Shown in pieces: positions 22,804 to 30,218 of a stretch of 37,084 nt of DNA. The stretch covers positions 1 through 37,084 of the forward strand of contig JBOHFG010000149.1 in NCBI GenBank assembly GCA_050699575.1, given 5' to 3'. Positions within the stretch are counted from its first letter, which is position 1. The number at the start of each line of letters is the position of its first letter. Made by a program: the position numbers and the translations under genes. The notes beneath the pieces were generated by a model. It did not search any database, was not told the DNA's origin, and was given only the letters and a program-made list of their open reading frames with translations. Source of the stretch: GCA-003244245 sp050699575. Lineage in GTDB: Bacteria > Actinomycetota > Actinomycetes > Mycobacteriales > Pseudonocardiaceae.

Positions 22804-23855
22804 CGCATCATCCTGCCGAGCGGAATCACGATCTCCGCAGTGGTACCGTGCCCCATCAGGCTGGATAGCCGCAGCTCCCCGCCGACCAGCTGCACCCGCT
22901 CTCGCATCGAGGACAGGCCAAGACCCTTGCGAGCGTATGTCGCCTCCTCGACCGAGAATCCCCGACCGCTGTCGGATACCCGAGCGTGCAGCTGAGATTC
23001 ACTGACTCCGATGGTGACATCCAGCTGGGTGGCGTCGGAGTGCACCAGCGCATTGTGAATCGCCTCCCGCAACGTGAAAAAGACTTCCTCGCACATTTCC
23101 TGGGGAAGCAGCGTGAGGTCACCGGTGACCTCGACGCTGGTCAGGACGTTGCGGTCAGCGTTGACCGCCAGATACTCTGTGAGGGCTTGCTCGAGTTCTT
23201 CAGGTCGCACCGTAATGCGCAACCCGGTGGAGAAGTGCCGGACGCTGTCCAGCGCCTGCCGCATGGCCTCCTGGGCGCGGTGGAGCTTCTCCTGCGCCCG
23301 GACTGCATCTCGGCTGACATGCACCTCATGCAGCTCGAGGTTCTGGATGGCCACGCCGATGGCGTGGGCTGCGTGGTCGTGCAGGTCCCTGGCCAGTCGC
23401 GCCAGCTCGGCACGATGTGAGTCGCGGATGGTCTTGAGCACGAACACGGTGTGGGACACAGCACACGAGGTGACCCAGTTCATGACCAGTCGGTTCAACA
23501 TCAACATGACCTTGGTGTCCGACCCGCTGCTTCCCGAGAACGCTCGCTGCACAATGGGCAAAGCGGTTTCGAACAGCATGCTCGCCGCATGCAGTGAATG
23601 CGTGAGATGTATCCCCTCGATCGCCTGATCGGCGCCGATCTCGACGCGCAGGGACCTCGGGCTGGAATCGATGATCTCGGTAGCATCTCGGTAGCTGTCG
23701 ACGATTTCGTCGAGTATCGATCGTGCCTGGTTCACCATCTGGTCATGGGCGTGGACACTGTCCATGATCGGGCTGTCCTGCACGCGCAGGCGGTGCTCGA
23801 AGCTGGAGACGATCTCCTCTCGCAACTCGACAGGCAGAATAGGATCATCCGGCAT
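22800..23855 (-). CDS. Soluble NarL-type sensor histidine kinase
   Basis: The 351-residue kinase has no membrane segment. An N-terminal helical region (about 1-140: REEIVSSFEHRL, IVDSYRDAT) looks like an RsbR/RsbRD-type sensory domain. The HisKA_3 phosphoacceptor box is ELARLARDLHDHAAHAIG (His159). The ATPase domain has REAIHNALVHSDA and DSGRGF, with the terminal G-box in GLGLSSMRERV. I chose the ATG at 23855, preceded by GGGGGAGG and AAGG; a GTG at 23903 adds 16 residues. The cytosolic layout means the signal is probably internal (ligand, redox or protein). It forms a coupled pair with the regulator at 22150. Confidence 0.9.
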   Translation of the reverse strand: MPDDPILPVELREEIVSSFEHRLRVQDSPIMDSVHAHDQMVNQARSILDEIVDSYRDATEIIDSSPRSLRVEIGADQAIEGIHLTHSLHAASMLFETALPIVQRAFSGSSGSDTKVMLMLNRLVMNWVTSCAVSHTVFVLKTIRDSHRAELARLARDLHDHAAHAIGVAIQNLELHEVHVSRDAVRAQEKLHRAQEAMRQALDSVRHFSTGLRITVRPEELEQALTEYLAVNADRNVLTSVEVTGDLTLLPQEMCEEVFFTLREAIHNALVHSDATQLDVTIGVSESQLHARVSDSGRGFSVEEATYARKGLGLSSMRERVQLVGGELRLSSLMGHGTTAEIVIPLGRMMR

Positions 23856-24148
23856 ATCCTTCAGCCTCCCCCTAAGCTCCCATCTTCCCCAGCCCTTGGT
23901 CACTGACCGTCTCTCGCTATGTACGAGCTGTCACTAACTACGCGGAGAGAGTCAGGCGTGCCGCACACTGCGTGATCAAAAATTTTTTCGTACAGTCCCC
24001 CGTCGCGCGTTTCATCTACCTATCCTGTCAACTAGAGCGCGCGGTCATCTCAATTGATACACTATGGATCAGAAAAATCGAGCCTGGCAGTAATCCCGCC
24101 ACCGGCGCCACCCTCGCAGGCTAATGCCGCCTGACCTCCCGCAGGTCG

Positions 24149-24292
24149 CTAACAGGTGTACTCGTGGTCGGCATGCTCGACGTGCAGGGTGCTGTGGGTG
24201 AGCCCGAACCGGCTGCGCAGCGACGGCGTCGACTGCAGCACCACTGGAAAGTGGCGAGTGTCAGCTGGGCCCCGGCGAGCCGACCCGCGACG
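24149..24292 (-). pseudogene. Possible C-terminal remnant of a cation diffusion facilitator
   Basis: On the minus strand, directly after the DUF2516 stop, an open stretch of about 47 codons ends LRSRFGLTHSTLHVEHADH then a stop at 24149. That ending resembles the cytosolic C-terminus of cation-efflux (CDF) transporters, in which a helix is followed by an H-S-T-x-Q-x-E type strand and a His-rich tail. No start codon with a ribosome site and no membrane part are present, so if real it is a decayed fragment. The N-terminal part is missing on the DUF2516 side, not on the polyketide side. Evidence is short and weak. Confidence 0.35.
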
Positions 24293-24589
24293 TCACCAAC
24301 GTGGACCGCGCTGTACCTCGGTCACCGCGGGCTTGACGTCCACCAGGTAGACCAGCACGGCGACCAGACCGATCAACCAGAACATCAGCCAGCCAGCTGG
24401 GTTGAACAAGATCAAGGCGACGGTGGCGCCGCCGGTGATCCCCAGCCAGGCCGGCTTGGTCAGCTTGTCAGTGGCGGTGTACGCATCGGCTCGTTGGAGC
24501 GCAGCGTGAATGAACGTGAAGAGCCCCACCGGGATAGCAACCCCGTAGAGGACCAAGAAGACCCAGACGTCCAACGTCTCCAGCAGCAC
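24293..24589 (-). CDS. DUF2516 small membrane protein
   Basis: The 98-residue protein has three hydrophobic helices (about 8-30, 47-65, 68-88), beginning LETLDVWVFLVLYGVAIPVG. It matches the actinobacterial DUF2516 family, whose M. tuberculosis member (Rv0476) lies close to the murB region. The start is GTG at 24589; the frame extends much further upstream but only as antisense to the DUF445 gene. Its function is unknown. It marks the point where core gene order resumes to the right of the polyketide cluster. Confidence 0.8.
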   Translation of the reverse strand: MLLETLDVWVFLVLYGVAIPVGLFTFIHAALQRADAYTATDKLTKPAWLGITGGATVALILFNPAGWLMFWLIGLVAVLVYLVDVKPAVTEVQRGPRW

Positions 24590-24620
24590 CCCCCCAGGAT
24601 ACCCAGACAACGCCGGCGCC

Positions 24621-24679
24621 TGCCCGACATGGAGACATATCGGGGCGAACAGGGGCGCGATATGTCTCCATGTCGGGCA
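24621..24679. repeat. Perfect 22-bp inverted repeat with 15-nt loop
   Basis: The left arm 24621-24642 (core CCCGACATGGAGACATAT) and the right arm 24658-24679 are exact reverse complements, separated by a G-rich 15-nt loop. The element ends 8 nt after the DUF445 stop (minus strand), so it is a probable transcription terminator. Its length, perfection and unusually AT-rich core for this genome also suggest a mobile or dispersed palindromic element. Confidence 0.75.
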
Positions 24680-24687
24680 GGACGGCG

Positions 24688-25941
24688 TCAGGGGAGGAAC
24701 TGGGAGGCGGCGTGGATGGCTAGGCCGGCTAGGGCGCCGACGACGGTGCCGTTGATGCGGATGAACTGGAGGTCCCGGCCGATCTGGAGCTCCACCTTGC
24801 GGGAGGTCTCCTCGGCGTCCCAGCGCTGCACCGTGTCGGTGATCAGGGCGGTGATCTCCCCCCGGTAGTGGGAGACCACATAAGCGGCCACCCCCTCCAG
24901 CCAGCGGTCCACCTTGGACCGCAGCTCCGCGTCTCCGGTCAGCCGCCCGCCCAGCGCGACCAGCCCGTCCCGCACCCGGCGGCGCAGCTCCGACGACGGG
25001 TCCTCGGCGGCGTCGAGGAGCATCTTCTTCGCGGTCCCCCACGCCGACCCGACCAGGAGCTGCACCTCGGAGTGCGCCAGCACCTGCAGCTTGATCGCCT
25101 CGGCGCGCTCGATCGTCGCCGGGTCGGTGCGCAGGTCATGGGAGAACTCCAGCAAGAAGGTGTCCACCGCCTTGCGCATGGGGTGCTCGGGGTCGGTGTG
25201 CACCGCCCAGGCGAACGTCAGCACCTCCCCGTAGAGCTTGTCGGCGACCAGCTCGTCGACGAACCTCGGCGACCACCCCGGCAGGCGCTGGCTGACCACC
25301 CGCAACACCGCGCCGTGGTTGTCCCGCACCCACTCGTAGGCCCGCTCAGTGACCAGGTCGACAAGTTTGTGATGCGCCCCGTCGGTGAGCAGCTGACCGA
25401 GCAGCCGACCCAGAGGTGGGCCCCACGGTTGCTCGATGAGCCGCTTCACCAGCGCGTTCTCCAGCACCGCTTGGACGTCCTCGTCGCGCAGCACGGTGAC
25501 CACCGCGCGCACCGCGGTGGCCAGCTCAGCGGTGGTGCGCTCGGCGTTGCGGGGCTGCGCCAACCAGTTCCCGAGCCGACCGCCGATCCCTACCCGGCGC
25601 AGCTTGTCAACCACGACCGCTTCGGCGAGAAAGTTGGCGCCCACGAAGTCACCGAGGTTCTCACCGAGCGCGTCCTTCTTACGCGGGATGATCGCGGTGT
25701 GCGGGATGGGTAACCCGAGCGGGTGACGGAACAACGCGGTCACCGCGAACCAGTCGGCCAGTGCGCCGACCATGCCAGCCTCGGCCATCGCCGCCAGGTA
25801 GCCCACCCACGGGGCAGCGTTGTGCCCAGCGAGCCGCGCCACGACGTACACCACGGCGGCACCCAGCAGGAACGCCAGCGCGACCGCCTTCATCCGGCGC
25901 AGCCCGCGCTGTTTGGCCTGCTCGCTCCTGGTCAGCTCCAC
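24688..25941 (-). CDS. DUF445 family membrane-anchored protein
   Basis: The 417-residue protein has a hydrophobic N-terminus (RRMKAVALAFLLGAAVVYVV, then PWVGYLAAMAEAGMVGALAD). The family-typical DWFAVTALFRHPLGLPIPHT and IIPRKKDALGENLGDFV follow. A long, mostly helical middle and a C-terminal hydrophobic anchor (VGALAGLAIHAASQFLP) complete the DUF445/YjiN pattern. The biochemical role is unknown. I chose GTG 25941 because it leaves a short gap to the divergent aminotransferase start at 25969; GTG 25989 would overlap that gene. A perfect hairpin follows the stop. Confidence 0.85.
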   Translation of the reverse strand: MELTRSEQAKQRGLRRMKAVALAFLLGAAVVYVVARLAGHNAAPWVGYLAAMAEAGMVGALADWFAVTALFRHPLGLPIPHTAIIPRKKDALGENLGDFVGANFLAEAVVVDKLRRVGIGGRLGNWLAQPRNAERTTAELATAVRAVVTVLRDEDVQAVLENALVKRLIEQPWGPPLGRLLGQLLTDGAHHKLVDLVTERAYEWVRDNHGAVLRVVSQRLPGWSPRFVDELVADKLYGEVLTFAWAVHTDPEHPMRKAVDTFLLEFSHDLRTDPATIERAEAIKLQVLAHSEVQLLVGSAWGTAKKMLLDAAEDPSSELRRRVRDGLVALGGRLTGDAELRSKVDRWLEGVAAYVVSHYRGEITALITDTVQRWDAEETSRKVELQIGRDLQFIRINGTVVGALAGLAIHAASQFLP

Positions 25942-25968
25942 GCTACCAATTGTGCTCCGCCCGGCAGG

Positions 25969-27147
25969 ATGGTTGTCGTGCGAACTCACCGACTGGTCCC
26001 CCGGCTGGAACCTTTCGCTTCAACGATCTTCACGGAGATGACCGCGCTGGCCGCGCGCACCGGCGCGGTGAACCTCGGTCAGGGCTTCCCGGACACCGAC
26101 GGCCCCGCCGGCATGCTCGAGGTCGCCCGGTCGGCCATCGCCGGCGGGCACAACCAGTACCCGCCCGGGCCGGGCACCGCTGAGCTGCGCCAGGCCATCG
26201 CCGGGCACCAGACAGCCCGCTACGGCCTGCTGCCCGATCCGGATACCGAGGTGCTGGTCACCGTCGGCGCCACCGAAGCGATCACCGCTGCGCTGTTGGC
26301 GTTGGTCCACCAGGGCGATGAGGTGCTCCTCGTCGAGCCGTACTACGACTCCTACGCCGCGGCGGTGGCGCTGGCCGGCGCGACCCGGCGGTGCGTGCCG
26401 CTGACCGCCGAGGGGGATCGGTTCGCGCTGGACCTCGACGCGGTGGCCAGCGCGATCACGCCGGCCACCCGGGCACTGCTGCTCAACAGCCCGCACAACC
26501 CCACCGGCACGGTGTTGCACCACGCCGAGCTGGCGGGGCTGGCCGCCCTCGCGGTGGAACACGATCTGCTGGTGATCACCGATGAGGTCTACGAGCATCT
26601 GGTGTTCGACGGAGCGCAGCACCTGCCCATCGCCACGTTCCCCGGGATGGCGCACCGCACCCTGTCCGTCTCCAGCGCAGGCAAGACGTTCAGCGTCACC
26701 GGCTGGAAGATCGGCTGGGTGTGCGGGCCAGCGCACCTGGTGGCCGCGGTACGGGCCGTCAAGCAGTTCCTCACCTTCGTCGGCGGAGCCCCCTTCCAGC
26801 CGGCCGTGGCGCACGCGCTGCGGGCCGAGGGTGACTGGGTGACGGCGCACCGGAGGGCCTTGGCGCACAAGCAGCAACGGCTGACCGCCGGACTGCGCGC
26901 GGCAGGGTTCGGGGTGCACCGATCGGCCGGCACCTACTTCGTCTGCGCGGACATCCGCCCGCTCGGGTACTCCGACGGCGTGCGGTTCTGCCGCGAACTG
27001 CCGGAACGCGCCGGTGTGGTGGCAGTGCCGGTGCAGGCTTTCGCCGACGACCCGGCGCCGTGGCGGCACCTGGTGCGTTTCGCGTTCTGCAAGCGGGACG
27101 AGGTGCTCGACGAGGCAATCACGCGTCTGACGTCGATCCGGTTGTGA
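25969..27147 (+). CDS. PLP-dependent class I/II aminotransferase (DapC-like)
   Basis: This cytoplasmic fold-type I transaminase has 392 residues. Visible family marks are VNLGQGFPDTDGP near the N-terminus, QYPPGPGTAELRQAIA, the NSPHNPTGTVL loop with the cofactor-contacting Asn, ITDEVYEHLVF with Asp/Tyr, and the Schiff-base Lys239 in SSAGKTFSVTGWKIGW. The C-terminal Arg for the substrate carboxylate is in HLVRFAFCKRDE. Close relatives act as N-succinyldiaminopimelate aminotransferase (DapC, Rv0858c) or as methionine/kynurenine aminotransferases, so the exact substrate is uncertain. The start is ATG 25969, with GTG 25978 as alternative. It diverges from the DUF445 gene. Confidence 0.92.
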   Translation: MVVVRTHRLVPRLEPFASTIFTEMTALAARTGAVNLGQGFPDTDGPAGMLEVARSAIAGGHNQYPPGPGTAELRQAIAGHQTARYGLLPDPDTEVLVTVGATEAITAALLALVHQGDEVLLVEPYYDSYAAAVALAGATRRCVPLTAEGDRFALDLDAVASAITPATRALLLNSPHNPTGTVLHHAELAGLAALAVEHDLLVITDEVYEHLVFDGAQHLPIATFPGMAHRTLSVSSAGKTFSVTGWKIGWVCGPAHLVAAVRAVKQFLTFVGGAPFQPAVAHALRAEGDWVTAHRRALAHKQQRLTAGLRAAGFGVHRSAGTYFVCADIRPLGYSDGVRFCRELPERAGVVAVPVQAFADDPAPWRHLVRFAFCKRDEVLDEAITRLTSIRL

Positions 27148-27250
27148 CGGCGAAAAACCTTCTCTGATCTTACGCCGTGTGGTCACAGCGTGTACTGTGA
27201 GCTATGGACTGTCCGGCAAGACCGGATCGGACTGGTTGAGGGGGAAACCG

Positions 27251-27982
27251 GTGGCCGTCAGCCCCGATGCAAGTGGCGCGCGATACGCGCCCTGCGGGGT
27301 AACGCGCGCCCTGGTGCGGGTTGCTGTGCTCGGTGGGTTGATCGTCGCGACGTGGCTCCTGGTGGGATCGGGAATCGGCCATGCGGACGAGGACCTCGGG
27401 CCGTCGGACACCGGCCTGCTCCGGCTGGTCCCGGTACCCCAGCCAGCGGGGAAGCTTGGCGATCTGCGGCCCGTGGTTAATGCCGTCGACGTGCCGAAAC
27501 TTCTGGTCCCTGTGCTGTCCCCGGTATCCCGGCCGCTCTCCGGGCCCGCTCAGCGCCGCGCCACGATCCGGCAGGCACCGGTGGGCAAGTCCGTCACAGT
27601 CCCGCCAACTGTTCGGGCAGCGCCGGTGCCCCCTGCCGGGCTCACTCCTGCCGTGCTCAGCACTGCCGTGCTCACCGCGGGCAGCCATACGCCAACGCCC
27701 ATTCCCGCCCGCGCCGTCGACCATCCCGTTGCGGACCCGGTCACCGGCCGGTCAGTGCTTGACAGCGCCCCGGTTCCGGTGAGTCCACCCGCCAGCACCA
27801 CTGCGCTGTGTCTGATCGCCGGCACCGGGGGTAGCGCAAGCACCAAGAACGGCCCGGACCTCGCGGTGCTGAACCGTGGGGCGGAAACGGGCCGCGCGCC
27901 GATGCCTCATCGCCTGGGGTGCCTCGGCGCCAGCGATCTCCCACGATCGCCTGCTGAGCAACCCTCCACGTCACCGGACTGA
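27251..27982 (+). CDS. Secreted or membrane-anchored Pro/Val/Ala-rich hypothetical protein
   Basis: The 243-residue product has an N-terminal hydrophobic segment at about 21-43 (RVAVLGGLIVATWLLVGSG) followed by GHADE, a likely signal-peptidase site. The rest is low complexity, rich in Pro, Val, Ala and Thr, and ends in a SPAEQPSTSPD tail. This layout is common in Pseudonocardiales exported proteins that I cannot assign. I chose GTG 27251 because GAGGGGG lies about 7 nt upstream; the earlier ATG/GTG codons in frame lack one and run into the promoter gap. An extracytoplasmic structural role is possible but is a guess. Confidence 0.72.
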   Translation: MAVSPDASGARYAPCGVTRALVRVAVLGGLIVATWLLVGSGIGHADEDLGPSDTGLLRLVPVPQPAGKLGDLRPVVNAVDVPKLLVPVLSPVSRPLSGPAQRRATIRQAPVGKSVTVPPTVRAAPVPPAGLTPAVLSTAVLTAGSHTPTPIPARAVDHPVADPVTGRSVLDSAPVPVSPPASTTALCLIAGTGGSASTKNGPDLAVLNRGAETGRAPMPHRLGCLGASDLPRSPAEQPSTSPD

Positions 27983-28103
27983 CCTCGCGGCACCCCGGGT
28001 AGGTTGCCGCGCCTTGCCGGCGGCTGATCCCACGGACGGCGTTGCCGATCCCAGGTCGACCAACCCTGTCCCCCTCAGCGCACAACCTTTCCCGCCAAGA
28101 ACC

Positions 28104-28137
28104 CCCGATCTGCCCGACCGCGCCCGGGCGGATCGGG
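28104..28137. terminator. Hairpin, 13-bp stem, first of two in tandem
   Basis: CCCGATCTGCCCG (28104-28116) pairs with CGGGCGGATCGGG (28125-28137) with one G-U wobble and an 8-nt loop. It lies between the secreted-protein gene and crcB and could end the upstream transcript or form part of a structured crcB leader. Confidence 0.55.
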
Positions 28138-28142
28138 TTCAT

Positions 28143-28179
28143 GGCCCCGGCGTCGCGTTGCCCCCGTGACGCCGGGGCC
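28143..28179. terminator. Hairpin, perfect 12-bp stem, second of two in tandem
   Basis: GGCCCCGGCGTC (28143-28154) pairs exactly with GACGCCGGGGCC (28168-28179) around a 13-nt loop, followed by CCTCATTGTGTT. It sits 27 nt upstream of the crcB start, so it is either a strong terminator for the upstream gene or a leader structure close to the crcB ribosome-binding region. It does not match the fluoride-riboswitch consensus. Confidence 0.6.
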
Positions 28180-28206
28180 CCTCATTGTGTTGAATCGGCT
28201 GTCGTG

Positions 28207-28587
28207 ATGCCCATACCGGACCGTCGGGAGCTTGCCGCGGTCTTTGCCGGCGGCGCCCTCGGCGCCCTGGGTCGTGGGCTGCTGGCGGAGGCGTACCCCG
28301 CGGCGCCGTGGGTGACCTTCGCGGTGAACCTCAGCGGCGCCTTCCTGCTGGGCTACTTCGCCACTCGCTTGCAGGAGCGGTTGCCGCTGTCCAGCTACCG
28401 GCGGCCATTACTGGGTACGGGTCTGTGCGGTGGGCTCACCACATTCTCGACGATGCAGGTGGAACTGCTCACGATGATCGACACGCAGCACTACAAGCTG
28501 GCCGTCGGATACGCGTCGGCGAGCGTGGTCGGTGGCTATGCCGCGATCCACCTGGCAACCGCCCTGGTGCGACGGGTCCGGACATGA
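28207..28587 (+). CDS. crcB: Fluoride exporter subunit CrcB (first)
   Basis: This is one half of a Fluc-type fluoride channel of the inner membrane. The 126-residue protein has four predicted helices, the VNLSGAFLLGYF segment and the family signature GLCGGLTTFSTMQVE, which lines the ion path. Gram-positive bacteria often encode two CrcB halves that assemble as a heterodimer; the next gene is the second half. ATG 28207 or GTG 28204 could start it, and no clear ribosome site precedes either. The ATGA overlap with the second copy means coupled translation. Confidence 0.93.
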   Translation: MPIPDRRELAAVFAGGALGALGRGLLAEAYPAAPWVTFAVNLSGAFLLGYFATRLQERLPLSSYRRPLLGTGLCGGLTTFSTMQVELLTMIDTQHYKLAVGYASASVVGGYAAIHLATALVRRVRT

Positions 28588-28949
28588 TCGTGCTGGTCTG
28601 GGTGGGGTTCATGCTGATCGGTGGCGCAGGGTCGGTGCTCCGGTTTCTCGTTGATGGTGCTGTCTCCTCGCGAACGGGCCGAGCGTTCCCGTACGGCACA
28701 CTGGTGGTGAACCTGTCCGGATCGGTCCTGCTCGGCCTCATCGCCGGCCTGGCGTTGAGCCATGACGAAGCTCTGCTGGCCGGCACCGCGGCAGTGGGCT
28801 CCTACACCACGTTCTCCACCTGGATGTTCGAGACCCAACGCCTCAGCGAGGACCGTCAGATGCGAAATCTGCTGGCAAACGTGCTGGTGAGCCTGATTGC
28901 CGGAGTCGTCGCCGCGGCACTGGGCCGGCTGGTCGGGAGCCACCTGTGA
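28584..28949 (+). CDS. crcB: Fluoride exporter subunit CrcB (second)
   Basis: The 121-residue, four-helix CrcB protein has VNLSGSVLLGLIAG and the signature AVGSYTTFSTWMFET. In this copy the first signature residues are GSY in place of the CGG of copy one, consistent with non-identical halves of a heterodimeric channel. The start ATG at 28584 overlaps the stop of copy one. Its own stop overlaps the DUF190 start by 4 nt, so all three genes form one tight operon. Confidence 0.92.
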   Translation: MIVLVWVGFMLIGGAGSVLRFLVDGAVSSRTGRAFPYGTLVVNLSGSVLLGLIAGLALSHDEALLAGTAAVGSYTTFSTWMFETQRLSEDRQMRNLLANVLVSLIAGVVAAALGRLVGSHL

Positions 28950-30004
28950 TCGAGGACTGCCTGAAGTTGACCAGCTATTTCGGTGAACGGCACCGAACCG
29001 GCCGGGCGCTGCTCGCCGACGCCCAGCTGGCCCTGTTCGGCCGGCGGGAGATTGCCACCAGTGTGCTGCTCCGCGGCGCGGAGGGATTCGGGCTCAAGCA
29101 CCAGTTGCGCACTGACCAGTTGCTCACCCTGTCCGAGGACTTGCCGGTCGTCTCCGTCGCCGTGGACACCCGCCCCAAGATCGAGGCGCTGCTCGATGAC
29201 CTGCACCGGATCGAGCACCGGAGCCTGGTGACGGTGGAGCGGGCACGGATGCTGCGTGGCTCACTGCAACTGCCTGAAGAACTGCAGGAGGCCACCAAGC
29301 TGGGGGCCACTAAGTTGACCGTCTACGTCGGCCGGCAGGAACGTGTCTCCCGGGTGCCTGCCTTCGTCGCGGTGTGCAAGCTGTTGCATCGCCGCGGCAT
29401 CGCCGGGGCCACGGTGTTGCTGGGCGTCGACGGGACGGTGCACGGCCGGCGGACGCGTGCCCGGTTCTTCGGGCGCAACGCCGACGTACCCATGTTGATC
29501 ATTGCGGTCGGCGCGGGGGAACTCATCAGCCGGGTCCTGCCCGAACTTGGTGGCCTGCTGCACCGGCCGCTGATTACCCTCGAGCGGGTCCAGGTGTGCA
29601 AACGGGACGGCGAGCTCCTTGAACGCCCCCATGCTGTGGCGCACGGGCTGGCGGTGTGGCAGAAACTCATGGTCCACACCTCAGAACGGGCGTTGCACGA
29701 CGGGCAGCCGGTGCACCGGGCGCTGGTGCGGCGGCTGCGAGCCACCGGGGCCCGGGGCGCGACCACGCTGCGCGGAATGTGGGGTTTCCATGACGAGGCT
29801 GCCCCGCACGGTGATCGGCTGCTGCAATGGGGACGCCACGTCCCGGTAGTGACAATCATCATCGACGCCCCGGACCGGATCGCAACCTCCTTCGCCATCG
29901 TCGACGAACTCACCGCCGAGCACGGCGTGGTCACCAGCGAGCTGGTTCCAGCCCTGGTTGCGAGTCCATCCCACCCGCCGGTGCTGCGGGCCCGTTCTCT
30001 GTGA
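28946..30004 (+). CDS. Triple-DUF190 (PII-like) protein, fluoride operon accessory
   Basis: DUF190 proteins are usually single domains of about 110 residues with a PII/ferredoxin-like fold, often encoded beside crcB. This 352-residue chain contains three in tandem: about 1-105 (KLTSYFGERHR, SVLLRGAEGFG, LPVVSVAVDTRPKIEALL), about 122-220 (KLTVYVGRQERV, ATVLLGVDGTVHG, VPMLIIAVGAGELI) and about 238-340 (KLMVHTSERALHDG, ATTLRGMWGFHDE, VPVVTIIIDAPDRI). PII-like proteins are trimers, so one chain could make a pseudo-trimer by itself. A role as regulator or sensor of the fluoride channel is inferred from coupling to both crcB genes. Confidence 0.88.
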   Translation: MIEDCLKLTSYFGERHRTGRALLADAQLALFGRREIATSVLLRGAEGFGLKHQLRTDQLLTLSEDLPVVSVAVDTRPKIEALLDDLHRIEHRSLVTVERARMLRGSLQLPEELQEATKLGATKLTVYVGRQERVSRVPAFVAVCKLLHRRGIAGATVLLGVDGTVHGRRTRARFFGRNADVPMLIIAVGAGELISRVLPELGGLLHRPLITLERVQVCKRDGELLERPHAVAHGLAVWQKLMVHTSERALHDGQPVHRALVRRLRATGARGATTLRGMWGFHDEAAPHGDRLLQWGRHVPVVTIIIDAPDRIATSFAIVDELTAEHGVVTSELVPALVASPSHPPVLRARSL

Positions 30005-30218
30005 TCTCGATCAGTGGCCGACAGATCATGCTGTCTGAGGTGCGATCCGCGGTCACGCTGACAATACGCGACCAGGTATGCCGCGAGCAGCGACAACACT
30101 CGACAATCACCGGATGCGACTGTCGTCCCAGCCCACGAAATCCAGCGCGTCACTGTACCTACATCGGTATTATGAGCTGATTCTGCTGGATGTGCTGGCC
30201 GAGGAGTGAGGGCCGACC

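Noticed and set aside
6192..24292. Integrative element or phage carrying the polyketide cluster
   Set aside because: No integrase, transposase, tRNA gene or flanking direct repeat is visible at either border.
27983..28206. Fluoride riboswitch upstream of crcB
   Set aside because: I looked for the conserved GGNGAUGG and CUGAUG segments with pseudoknot and did not find them; only two simple hairpins are present.
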